Of a stretch of DNA of 33,587 nt, positions 5,956 through 13,659 are shown piece by piece (positions within the stretch are counted from its first letter, which is position 1; each line of letters begins with the position of its first letter). The notes under the pieces are model-generated. The model searched no databases. It worked only from the letters and a program-made list of their open reading frames with translations, and was not told the origin of the DNA. Both the position numbers and the translations under genes were made by a program. This DNA comes from JACCZR01 sp035296565 (GTDB taxonomy: Bacteria; Actinomycetota; Thermoleophilia; Solirubrobacterales; Thermoleophilaceae): assembly GCA_035296565.1 (NCBI GenBank), contig DATHAQ010000066.1, positions 1 through 33,587 on the forward strand, given 5' to 3'.

Positions 5956-6702
5956 GTGTCTGAATTGAGCCCGCGTCTCTCGAAGGAGGAGCTGGAGCTC
6001 GAGGGAGGGCAGCTGCTTCCGAACAAGGAAGTCCTGTCGATCCTCGACCTGCTCGTAAACGTCGATCTGGCGATAGACCTCGCCGCCCCGATCGACCTGG
6101 CGGTCGCCGCCAACGCGAACGTCGCCGCTCCGGTAGATGCTGCGGCGTCGGCCAACGTGCTGTCGATCGGATCGGACAGCACGGCGGTCGCCCACCAGGG
6201 CACGATGATCGACCAGTACATCTCGGGCGACGCGATCGCCACGGCGCCCCAGGACGCCAGCATCGACCAGGGCGACGACACCATCGGAGCCATTGCCGAC
6301 GGGGCCGGCACTGCCGGCGACCAGACCGGTGAGCTCGCTGCGGCGCCCGGCACTCCGGACAGCCTCGCCCCGGCTGCCGGCGATTCCGGCGGCGACGCCG
6401 CCGACGGCGTGGGCGCGCAGGCGATCGAGCTGCCGACGGGGGATTCCGACCTCCTGTCCGGCCCGCTGCTGAACGTCGACGTCGACGTGTCCCTCGACGC
6501 GGATCTCGCCGCACCCACTGCCGGGGCGGTGGCCGCGAATGTGAACGCTGCCGTTCCGATCGACGCCGCGGTGTCGGCCAACATCGGAACGATCGGCTCC
6601 CACGCGACTGCAGTCGCCGATCAGACCGCGCTCATCAACCAGACGCTCGACGGGGTGACCGCGCAGGCCACCGCGGAGCAGACGGCCGACATCACTCAGT
6701 AG
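5956..6702 (+). CDS. Acidic Ala/Asp-rich duplicated protein with a GG leader-like start (candidate protease substrate)
   Basis: The start is GTG 5956, chosen because GGAGG lies 12 bases upstream at 5939-5943; an open frame extends back to 5854 but without such a site. The 248 residues begin MSELSPRLSKEELELEGGQL: an acidic amphipathic stretch ending in Gly-Gly at residues 17-18, resembling double-glycine leaders of exported peptides. After Lys24 there is not a single Lys or Arg, and no Cys, Trp or Phe, giving an extremely acidic chain. Residues 32-105 and 171-248 are two copies of one unit (APVDAAASANVLSIG.DSTAVA against VPIDAAVSANIGTIG.HATAVA), joined by a Gly/Ala/Asp linker. The gene is 34 bases upstream of an M50 metalloprotease gene, so I infer that the protein is its client. 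I did not recognise a named family. Confidence 0.8.
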   Translation: MSELSPRLSKEELELEGGQLLPNKEVLSILDLLVNVDLAIDLAAPIDLAVAANANVAAPVDAAASANVLSIGSDSTAVAHQGTMIDQYISGDAIATAPQDASIDQGDDTIGAIADGAGTAGDQTGELAAAPGTPDSLAPAAGDSGGDAADGVGAQAIELPTGDSDLLSGPLLNVDVDVSLDADLAAPTAGAVAANVNAAVPIDAAVSANIGTIGSHATAVADQTALINQTLDGVTAQATAEQTADITQ

Positions 6703-6736
6703 CCGAAGCGAAGATCGTCCAGAGGAGTACGGTCAC

Positions 6737-9061
6737 GTGACCGCGTCGGCCGTAGCGGCCGCCTCGCCGGGCAGCGCCCCGGCGGGGCGGCTGCCTGCCG
6801 CCACGCCGGCGCTCGAGCGCGGGGTCGAGCTGCTCGGGAAGCTGGCCGACTCGGGGTATCGCGAGGCCCCGACGCTCGTCCGACGCTCGGACGGCCAGAT
6901 GGTGAAGCTCACGCCGCTGCTCTACGAGCTGCTCTGCGCCATGGACGGCCGCAGAAGCTGCGAGGAGCTCGCGACCGAGCTGGGCAGCCGGATCGACAAG
7001 TACGTCACCGAGGAGGACGTGCGGTACCTGATCGAACGCAAGCTCATGCCGCTGGGCCTGGTTGGTGGCGCCGACGGCGCCGCTCCCGAGCTGGCCAAGG
7101 CGAACCCCCTGCTAGCGCTTCGGCCTCGGTTCGTGATCACCAGGCCCGGCCTGACCCGCAGCCTCACGCAGCCGTTCGTGTGGCTCTTCAAGCCGCCGAT
7201 CGTTGGGGTCTTGCTGCTCGTCTTCACCGCGGTATCCGCTTGGCTTATCGGCGACAAGGGGCTGTCCGCGCCCCTGCACCAGTTGTTCTACGAGCCGGGC
7301 CTGGTCCTCGCTGTCTGGGCCCTGGTCGTTCTCTCCGCCGCTTTCCACGAGATCGGCCACGCCTCGGCCTGCCGTTACAGCGGCGCAACCCCGGGTGTGA
7401 TGGGAGGGGGCCTCTACCTCATCTGGCCCGCCTTCTACACCGAGGTGAGCGATGCGTACAGGCTCGACCGGCGGGGGCGGCTGCGCGTCGATCTCGGGGG
7501 TCTCTACTTCACCGCGATCTTCGCGGTCGCGACCGCGGGCATTTGGCTGGCGACCGGCATCGATGCGCTGCTCCTCGTCGTCGCCGTGCAGCTCATACAG
7601 ATGGTCAAGCAGCTGGCGCCCTTCATCCGCGCCGACGGCTACCACATCGTTGCCGACCTGGTTGGCGTCCCCGACCTCTTCGCGCACATCAAGCCCACGC
7701 TGGCGGGACTGCTGCCCACGCGCTGGAGGGGCGGACAGCACCAGGCCCTACGGCCTTGGGCGCGCGCGGTGGTGACCGCCTGGGTGCTGATAACGGTGCC
7801 GTTGCTGCTGGGCATGCTCGCCCTGATCGTCATGAGCTTCCCGCGCCTGGTTGCCACCGGCTGGGACAGCATGGGACAGCACTGGGCCGAGACGACCGCC
7901 ATCTGGAACCGAGACGACGTGACCGGTGCCGCCGTTTCGCTGGTCACCACCGCGTTGATTGCCCTGCCGGTGCTCAGCGTTGTCTACCTCCTCTGGCGCC
8001 TGGGGAAGCGGGTGGGGGTCGCCGTCTGGCGCCGGACGGCCGGGCGCCCGCGCCTGCGAGGGCTCTCCCTGCTCGGCGCGGCCGTCGTCGCCGGCCTGAT
8101 CGCCTCGGCGTGGTGGCCCGGCGAGCACTACAGGCCGATCTCGTCGCGGGAGGGTGGAGCGCTCCCGACCGTCCTGCATCCCCCGGTCGGCAACGCGTCA
8201 ATTGAGGGCGTGCAGGTGGGCCACCGGCGACCGGCTCGCCGGCAGGCCGCTTCGCCGGCTGCGAGGCAGCGGGCCGGCGGAGCGCTGGCCGGCGTCCAGC
8301 GGCTGCCGGTCTCCCTGGCGCTGCGGGAGCAGATCGCGCGCAGGCCCGGTCCCGCGCCGGCGGTGGGGGTCTCCCCGGACGGCGGCGCTCCTGGGCCGAC
8401 AAGCGATCCGGCGACGGGCCATCCGGCAAAGGGCGCCTCGGCCGCCGCGCCGTCCACGGGGCCGAGGGCCGAGGCCCCGTCGGCGTGGCCGTTCCCGTTC
8501 GACCCGCCGTTGCCCACCAAGCCGGGCGACAACCGGGCGATGGCGGTCAACACCACGGACGGATCGACACGCTGGGACTTCGAGCCGTCGTTCGTGGTGG
8601 TGGAGGGCGGCGAAGCGGCCCGGCACACCAACGACGCGCACGCCTACGCGTCATGTACGGACTGCGTGACGGGCGCGACGGCCTTCCAGGTGGTTCTGAT
8701 CGTCGGCCAGTCGGACGAGATCAGGCCGGTCAACGCAGCCGCCGCCGCCAACTACCACTGCGTGAGATGTAACACCTTCGCGTTCGCCTATCAGATCGTG
8801 GCGTCGGTAACCGAAGTCACGCCGGCGGTGCAGGAGGCGCTCGACGACGCGCGTCGGCGGCTGAGCGAGCTGGAGGAGAAAGCCGACTCTCTCACCGGCT
8901 CCCAGATCCACACCGCGCTCGAGGAGATCGAACGGGGGGTCCTCGAGGCGCTGGACGAGGTCATCGCCATCGACTGGGACTCCGACGCGTCGGCGCCGCC
9001 GTCCGAGTCCGGCGATCAGGTCGCGCCGACATCCGGCGCTTCAGACCCACCGCCGCCTTGA
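6737..9061 (+). CDS. PqqD-like/M50 membrane zinc metalloprotease with C-terminal CxxC domain
   Basis: 774 residues from GTG 6737, with GAGGAG upstream. Residues about 40-105 resemble a PqqD-type winged-helix peptide-binding module (KLTPLLYELLCAMDGRRSCE, YVTEEDVRYLIERKL). Residues 150-460 carry about seven membrane helices. The M50 motif HEIGHA (H204, E205, H208) lies in the second helix and the third zinc ligand motif LAPFIRADGYH (D300) follows. Residues 500-600 are a Pro/Ala linker. Residues 600-745 form an extramembrane domain with two CxxC pairs (C640/C643 and C675/C678), a hydrophobic strand FQVVLIVGQ and a coiled coil (ARRRLSELEEKADSL). The layout matches 'putative peptide zinc metalloprotease' proteins associated with peptide maturation. 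It probably cleaves or helps export the adjacent acidic protein, which is an inference. Confidence 0.85.
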   Translation: MTASAVAAASPGSAPAGRLPAATPALERGVELLGKLADSGYREAPTLVRRSDGQMVKLTPLLYELLCAMDGRRSCEELATELGSRIDKYVTEEDVRYLIERKLMPLGLVGGADGAAPELAKANPLLALRPRFVITRPGLTRSLTQPFVWLFKPPIVGVLLLVFTAVSAWLIGDKGLSAPLHQLFYEPGLVLAVWALVVLSAAFHEIGHASACRYSGATPGVMGGGLYLIWPAFYTEVSDAYRLDRRGRLRVDLGGLYFTAIFAVATAGIWLATGIDALLLVVAVQLIQMVKQLAPFIRADGYHIVADLVGVPDLFAHIKPTLAGLLPTRWRGGQHQALRPWARAVVTAWVLITVPLLLGMLALIVMSFPRLVATGWDSMGQHWAETTAIWNRDDVTGAAVSLVTTALIALPVLSVVYLLWRLGKRVGVAVWRRTAGRPRLRGLSLLGAAVVAGLIASAWWPGEHYRPISSREGGALPTVLHPPVGNASIEGVQVGHRRPARRQAASPAARQRAGGALAGVQRLPVSLALREQIARRPGPAPAVGVSPDGGAPGPTSDPATGHPAKGASAAAPSTGPRAEAPSAWPFPFDPPLPTKPGDNRAMAVNTTDGSTRWDFEPSFVVVEGGEAARHTNDAHAYASCTDCVTGATAFQVVLIVGQSDEIRPVNAAAAANYHCVRCNTFAFAYQIVASVTEVTPAVQEALDDARRRLSELEEKADSLTGSQIHTALEEIERGVLEALDEVIAIDWDSDASAPPSESGDQVAPTSGASDPPPP

Positions 9062-9084
9062 GGTCGTCGCTGTCCTGGCAGCTC

Positions 9085-9110
9085 GCCGCCCGTGCTGCAG
9101 CACGGGCGGC
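9085..9110 (+). terminator. Perfect 26-base palindrome after the protease gene
   Basis: GCCGCCCGTGC-TGCA-GCACGGGCGGC forms an 11-bp GC stem, 24 bases after the stop of the M50 gene. It probably terminates the two-gene unit, although there is no U-tract. Confidence 0.7.
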
Positions 9111-9362
9111 GCTGGTCAGACGTCGGCGTTGACCGGTCTGGTCCTGCCGGCGCCCGAGGTGGGCCCCGACGACTGTGAGCGGGATCTCGGGTAGGCGAAC
9201 GGGCCGAATCCGCTCAGCGCGGCAGGGATCGTGGCGCGGGATAATCGGGACTGAGCTGGCGCCATTGGCTGGGGCGAGTTAAGGTGGACGTTCGCGACTT
9301 GCTCGGTCGGAAACACCGGCTATCCGCGGATTTTTCGCGAACGAGCCCACTGGAGGTGGCGC
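9111..9362. other. Non-coding gap between the protease unit and the sugar transferase
   Basis: Of 301 bases without a gene (9062-9362), the left end holds the hairpin. The rest has no convincing coding frame. It holds two TTCGCGA words about 40 bases apart and, at the right edge, GGAGG before the GTG of the sugar transferase. It presumably contains that gene's promoter, but no hexamers are certain. Confidence 0.5.
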
Positions 9363-10862
9363 GTGGCAGGGCGATCACGGATGCGGTCAGCTGAGGCGTT
9401 CTTCGACGCCGCGGCGGCCCGACGCTTCCAGAACGAGCTCAAGGGGCGGGGGCCGGCGGAGCAACAGGCCGCCGCCCTGGCGGAGAGCGCCCAGCCAAGC
9501 GGCTCGGCGCGGATCGAGCGTCGTGATTGGCGCTTCCGGCGCATGCTGGCCTGCAGCGACGCGCTCGCCACGTTCGGAGCGCTCTTGGCCTGCCTTCAGC
9601 TGCTCGGCAATGGAGACACATTGTCATGGCGTCTGGCCGCGCTCATTCCGCTGGTCATTCTCATAGGCAAGCTGCTCGGGCTCTACGACCGCGATGAGTT
9701 GGTGATGCGAAAGTCCACGCTGGAGGAAGCACCAGCGTTGTTGCAGGTCGTCACGCTGTTCGTCCTCCTGATGTGGATCGCGGAGAAGCCTTTGGCCCTC
9801 GGCGAGCTCGGGGGCGATCAAGTGCTCGTCACCTGGCTAACCCTGCTGGGAGCCCTGCTCGTGGGAAGGGTCGTGGCCCGTCGTGTGGCATGCCGGGTGA
9901 CAGAGCCGGAGCGGTGCCTGCTCCTCGGCGACCCGGCCATGTGCGACCGAGCTCGGGCCAGAATCGACCACGGCGCCGGCGTCCACGCGGAGGTGGTCGG
10001 CGAGATCGCGTCTGCGCGGATCGGCGAGCAAGAGGTACCGCTTGCGATGCTCGCCGAGATCGCGACCCAACGCGACGTTCAGCGGGTGGTGATCGCTCCG
10101 CGCAGCACCGATCACGGGGACGTGCTCAACCTGGTCAGAGCGGTCAAGTCGCTGGGCCTGCACGTGAGCGTACTGCCGCGGCTGCTCGAGGTGGTGGGTT
10201 CCTCGGTGGTCGTCGACGACGTAGCCGGGCTGCGTGTCTTGGGGGTACGCCGGTTTGGGCTGACGAGGTCCTCCCTGTTCCTGAAGCGAGGGTTCGACAT
10301 CTTGGGCGCGGGAGTGGGCCTGGTCTTCCTGGCGCCCCTCATGGCCCTCGTGGCGGCCGCCATCAAGCTGGACTCGAACGGTCAGATCCTGTTTCGCCAG
10401 CCCCGGATCGGCAAGGAGGGACGCCCGTTCACAATGGTGAAGTTCCGCACGATGGTGGATGGCGCGGAGGCGGGGAAGCAGGACCTTCTTCATCTCAACG
10501 AGACGGATGGCCTGTTCAAGATCGGGGACGACCCACGCATCACCCGTGTGGGCCGGCTGATCCGGCGGACGTCCGTCGACGAGTTGCCACAGCTGCTGAA
10601 CGTCCTGCGAGGCGAGATGAGCCTCGTCGGTCCACGGCCGCTCGTGATGGAGGACGACTCGCGGATCAGCGGGTGGGACCGTCGGCGCCTGCACCTCACA
10701 CCCGGGATGACCGGCCCCTGGCAGGTCCTGGGGCCGGCGCGGATTCCGCTCCAGGAGATGGTGAAGCTCGATTACCTCTACGTGGCCACCTGGTCCTTGT
10801 GGGGAGACGTGAAGATCCTCCTGCAGACAATTTCATTCGTCTTCCGGCGCGAAGGGGTCTAG
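9363..10862 (+). CDS. Undecaprenyl-phosphate sugar phosphotransferase (exopolysaccharide initiating transferase)
   Basis: 499 residues from GTG 9363, with TGGAGGTGG upstream. Four to five N-terminal membrane helices (about residues 62-82, 90-108, 125-140 and 155-172) are followed by a CoA-binding-like domain (185-295: CLLLGDPAMC, VQRVVIAPRS), a further helix (311-333) and the bacterial sugar transferase domain. The catalytic-domain motifs are FRQPRIGKEGRPFTMVKFRT (344-363), RRTSVDELPQLLNVLRGEMS (401-420), LVGPRP (421-426) and TPGMTGPWQV (446-455). It transfers a sugar-1-phosphate to undecaprenyl phosphate at the inner face of the membrane, the first step of repeat-unit assembly. A nucleotidylyltransferase and a glycosyltransferase follow downstream. 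The sugar cannot be told from sequence. Confidence 0.93.
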   Translation: MAGRSRMRSAEAFFDAAAARRFQNELKGRGPAEQQAAALAESAQPSGSARIERRDWRFRRMLACSDALATFGALLACLQLLGNGDTLSWRLAALIPLVILIGKLLGLYDRDELVMRKSTLEEAPALLQVVTLFVLLMWIAEKPLALGELGGDQVLVTWLTLLGALLVGRVVARRVACRVTEPERCLLLGDPAMCDRARARIDHGAGVHAEVVGEIASARIGEQEVPLAMLAEIATQRDVQRVVIAPRSTDHGDVLNLVRAVKSLGLHVSVLPRLLEVVGSSVVVDDVAGLRVLGVRRFGLTRSSLFLKRGFDILGAGVGLVFLAPLMALVAAAIKLDSNGQILFRQPRIGKEGRPFTMVKFRTMVDGAEAGKQDLLHLNETDGLFKIGDDPRITRVGRLIRRTSVDELPQLLNVLRGEMSLVGPRPLVMEDDSRISGWDRRRLHLTPGMTGPWQVLGPARIPLQEMVKLDYLYVATWSLWGDVKILLQTISFVFRREGV

Positions 10863-10878
10863 AACCGACGTCGGCAAA

Positions 10879-10884
10879 TAGTCT
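10879..10884 (+). promoter_or_regulatory. Probable -10 box of a leaderless promoter (rfbF)
   Basis: TAGTCT ends 6 bases before the ATG at 10891, with no Shine-Dalgarno sequence between; it matches the TANNNT leaderless pattern found at other operon heads here. Confidence 0.45.
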
Positions 10885-10890
10885 CGGGCG

Positions 10891-11619
10891 ATGCCCGTCA
10901 GCGCCGAGCCGCCTGCCGTCACCATCCTCTGCGGCGGGCGCGGGACCCGTCTGACCGAGCACACCGAGGCGATTCCCAAGGCCCTCGTGGAGATCGGCGG
11001 CCGGCCGATCCTCTGGCACGTGATGCAGATCTACGGCTCGCAGGGCTTCCGACGGTTCGCGCTGTGCCTCGGCTACAAGGGAGACCAGATCGAGCATTTC
11101 GTCTCTCAGGAGCCCTGGCCGGCGGGCCTGGAGGTCGAGTGCGTGGACACCGGTCTCGACACGCCCACGGGCGGGCGTCTGAAGCTGCTGGAGGATCGGC
11201 TCGGCGGTCAGACCTTCTGCGCCACCTACGCCGACGGCGTGGCCGACATCGATCTCGCGCGGCTCGTCGGCTTTCACCGCGGGCACGGCGGCCTGGCGAG
11301 CATTACGGTCGTGAGACCGGAGCTGGAGTTCGGGGTCGCTCAGCTCGACGGGGAGGACCGCGTGGCGGGTTTTCAGGAAAAACCGCGACTCGACCAATGG
11401 ATCAACGGCGGCTTCTTCGTCTTCGAGCCCGGCGCCTTCGCCTACTTCAGCGAGTCCTCCGTACTCGAGCGCGAACCGCTCGAGGGGCTCGCCGCAGACG
11501 GCGAGCTGCGCGCCTTTCGGCATACCGGATTCTGGGACTGCATGGACACCTACAAGGACGCGATCGCACTCAACGACAGGTGGAAGAGCGGTCAGGCGCC
11601 CTGGAAGCTCTGGGCCTGA
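10891..11619 (+). CDS. rfbF: Glucose-1-phosphate cytidylyltransferase (RfbF type)
   Basis: A 242-residue nucleotidyltransferase. The N-terminal signature TILCGGRGTRL (11-21) and PKALVEIGGRPILWHVMQIY (29-48) bind nucleotide and phosphate; VDTGLDTPTGGRLKLL, TYADGVADIDL (metal Asp), FQEKP, WINGGFFVFEPG and GFWDCMDTYKDA then WKSGQAPWKLW follow in the order seen in CDP-glucose pyrophosphorylases. It should form CDP-glucose from CTP and glucose-1-phosphate, a precursor of deoxysugars in surface glycans. It is slightly shorter than enterobacterial RfbF (257). No CDP-glucose 4,6-dehydratase is in the window, so the pathway must continue elsewhere. The next gene overlaps its stop by 4 bases. Confidence 0.9.
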   Translation: MPVSAEPPAVTILCGGRGTRLTEHTEAIPKALVEIGGRPILWHVMQIYGSQGFRRFALCLGYKGDQIEHFVSQEPWPAGLEVECVDTGLDTPTGGRLKLLEDRLGGQTFCATYADGVADIDLARLVGFHRGHGGLASITVVRPELEFGVAQLDGEDRVAGFQEKPRLDQWINGGFFVFEPGAFAYFSESSVLEREPLEGLAADGELRAFRHTGFWDCMDTYKDAIALNDRWKSGQAPWKLWA

Positions 11620-12692
11620 AGGTCGCCTTCCTGAACCCTTGCTATTGGCCGGAGGTCAGGCGAGGTTCCGAACGCATGATCCGTGAGCTCGCCGACGAGC
11701 TCCTGGCGCGCGGCCACCGCCCTCGCCTGATCACCAGCCACCCGGGGGCGACCACCCACACCCTGGAGGACGGGCTCGAGGTGATCCGCCGCCGCCGCCC
11801 CCCGCCCCCGCCTTCGTGGCTGCGTCATCACGGGTTCGAGGACTACGTGATGCACGCGCCGCTGAGCTACCTGTCGCTGCGAAGGGGAGCCGATCACGTG
11901 GTTCAGGCGCACTTCGTGACAGACGCCCTGGCGGCCGCGCGCCACACCCGCCGTACGGGGACCCCCTCGGTGTTCGCCTACATGGGTGTTCCGGACCGTC
12001 CCGATCTGGAGGCCCGGCGGCTCGGCGAGCAATGGCGCCGGCGCGCCGTCGCCGGCTGTACCGCGGTAACCGCCCTGAGCCGGGTGGCGCGCGATGCCTT
12101 TCGTCGCCACCTCGGCATCGAGGCACGGCTGATCGAGCCCGGCGTGAACCTGCACGCCTTCCCCCTCTCCACCGAGCGCACTCCCGAGCCCACGATCTTC
12201 TGCGCGGCGTCGCCGTTCGAGCCCCGCAAGCGGGTCGCGCTCCTGGTGGAGGCCATGCCCAGGGTCCGCCGCGAGCACCCGGGCGCGACGCTGCTGCTGT
12301 CCGGCCCGCGGCGGCCAGGTCTGGAGGACGCCGAGGGAGTGGAGTTCGTGGACGTGGACGACCGCGCCGAGCTGGCCCGCGTCTATGGACGCAGCTGGGT
12401 CTCGGCCCTCCCGTCGGTCGGGGAGGCCTTCGGGCTGGTCTTGCTGGAGGCGATGGCCTGCGGGACCCCGGTGGTGGGCAGCGACGTCCTGGGCATCCCG
12501 GAGGTGATCGACCGGCCCGAGGTGGGCCGCATCTTCTCCGGCGACAACCCCGTCCCGGCGCTGCTGGAGACCCTCGAGCTGGCGCGCGACCCCGCCACGA
12601 GCACCGCCTGCCGAGCCCGGGCTGAGGAGCTCTCCACCGAGCGCTCCGCAACCCGCTACCTCGAGCTATACGAGGAGCTTCTCGACCGCTAG
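11616..12692 (+). CDS. Family 4-type glycosyltransferase, apparent CTG start
   Basis: About 358 residues of a GT-B fold enzyme. The N-terminal domain begins KVAFLNPCYWPEVRRGSERM, the usual opening of this family, and the C-terminal donor-binding domain has FEPRKRVALLVEAMP and GEAFGLVLLEAMACGTPVVG, the E-x7-E signature of family 4. The frame has no ATG or GTG at the expected place; CTG at 11616 overlaps the upstream TGA as CTGA, in the same way that ATGA and GTGA overlaps are used elsewhere here. GGAAG lies 8 bases before it. The first in-frame ATG (near 11676) would delete the Gly-rich acceptor loop. The enzyme probably adds a sugar to the polyprenyl-linked glycan on the cytosolic face of the membrane. 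Confidence 0.88.
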   Translation: MKVAFLNPCYWPEVRRGSERMIRELADELLARGHRPRLITSHPGATTHTLEDGLEVIRRRRPPPPPSWLRHHGFEDYVMHAPLSYLSLRRGADHVVQAHFVTDALAAARHTRRTGTPSVFAYMGVPDRPDLEARRLGEQWRRRAVAGCTAVTALSRVARDAFRRHLGIEARLIEPGVNLHAFPLSTERTPEPTIFCAASPFEPRKRVALLVEAMPRVRREHPGATLLLSGPRRPGLEDAEGVEFVDVDDRAELARVYGRSWVSALPSVGEAFGLVLLEAMACGTPVVGSDVLGIPEVIDRPEVGRIFSGDNPVPALLETLELARDPATSTACRARAEELSTERSATRYLELYEELLDR

Positions 12693-12728
12693 GAAGGAAC
12701 GACGCCACTGCGCGCGAATCCCAGGTCC

Positions 12729-13583
12729 GTGGCGCGTTTGGGCACCGCCCTCACCCTCTCCGACGAGATCCGTCACCGCTTCGACGAGTTCTCTCGGTCG
12801 CAGAAGGACGTGGGGCAATACATCGTCGACCACCTGGACGAGACGGCCTTCCACACGGCCGAGGAGCTCGCTCGCCGCGCCAACACGTCCAGCTCGACCG
12901 TCGTCCGCTTCGCCCAGGCGCTCGGCTTCGAGGGCTTTCCCGAGCTTCAGGCCTCCGCGCGCGACGAGTACCGCCGGGCCCGCGAGAACGGAAACGGCGC
13001 CGCGGCCGCCGAGCCCTCGAACCCGCCTTTGTTTCCCATCGATCAAACCGAGTTCGAGGCGGTGCTGGCCGCCGATCACGTCAACGTCGAGGAGACTGCC
13101 CGCAAGATCGATCGCGACGAGGTCGCCGCAGTGGTCGAGCTCATCTCGCGCGCCGAGCGCACGGTGCTGTGCGGCACCGACCAGATGGCGTTCTTCGCCT
13201 CCTATCTGCGCCATCTTCTGATGCTGCTCGACCTGCGGGCCGAAGTGGTCGCCTCGCCGTCGCAGGAGGGCCTGGCGCGACTCGGCAGGGTGGACGAGAA
13301 CACGGTGCTGGTGGGGTTTTCCGCCGGCCGGCCCCACCCGCTCGTGGTCCGCGCCACCAAGCTGGCTCGCAACCGAAGGGCGGCGACGGTCGCGATAGCC
13401 GACGCCACCCTCTCGGAGGTGGCCAAGCTCGCCGACCACCGCCTCTTCTACTCGTCCAACAGCCCGGCCTACGTGCGCTCCCACAGCGCGCTCCTGAGTG
13501 TCGTCCAAGCGCTTGCGTACGGGGTGTACGCCTTGGACGAGTCGGCCTACGCGGACCGCATACGCGCCTTCAAGCTGAAGTAA
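12729..13583 (+). CDS. RpiR/MurR-family transcriptional regulator (HTH-SIS)
   Basis: 284 residues from GTG 12729. The N-terminal HTH_6 domain (about 8-85) contains TAEELARRANTSSSTVVRFA and LGFEGFPELQ, the standard RpiR recognition helix and wing. Residues 130-270 form a SIS sugar-phosphate-binding domain (TVLCGTDQMAFFASYL, VGFSAGRPHPLVV, HRLFYSSNSPAYVRSHSALL). Such proteins are cytosolic repressors or activators that sense phosphosugars or amino-sugar phosphates. The SIS GTD and SAGRPHP loops deviate from the more usual G.GxS and SxSGxT, so the ligand is uncertain. It lies between the glycan genes and pdxS; it may control either, but the pdxS gene has its own promoter-like box. Confidence 0.88.
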   Translation: MARLGTALTLSDEIRHRFDEFSRSQKDVGQYIVDHLDETAFHTAEELARRANTSSSTVVRFAQALGFEGFPELQASARDEYRRARENGNGAAAAEPSNPPLFPIDQTEFEAVLAADHVNVEETARKIDRDEVAAVVELISRAERTVLCGTDQMAFFASYLRHLLMLLDLRAEVVASPSQEGLARLGRVDENTVLVGFSAGRPHPLVVRATKLARNRRAATVAIADATLSEVAKLADHRLFYSSNSPAYVRSHSALLSVVQALAYGVYALDESAYADRIRAFKLK

Positions 13584-13646
13584 GGGCAGCGAGCGGCGGT
13601 GCTCGGCCGGCGGTCCTCGGCCTGCGCTGTGGCGGAGGGTCGCGGC

Positions 13647-13652
13647 TACCAT
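13647..13652 (+). promoter_or_regulatory. Probable -10 box of a leaderless promoter (pdxS)
   Basis: TACCAT ends exactly 7 bases before the GTG at 13660. No ribosome binding site lies between, consistent with transcription starting at the start codon. Confidence 0.55.
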
Positions 13653-13659
13653 CAATGGG

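Noticed and set aside
5783..6603. Long minus-strand frames opposite the acidic protein gene
   Set aside because: They arise from the repetitive GC-rich codons of the plus-strand gene, have no ribosome binding site and are Arg/Ser-rich noise.
9773..10954. A 393-codon plus frame inside the sugar transferase gene
   Set aside because: It overlaps a complete enzyme with all its motifs and has the Arg/Gly/Pro composition of a shifted frame.
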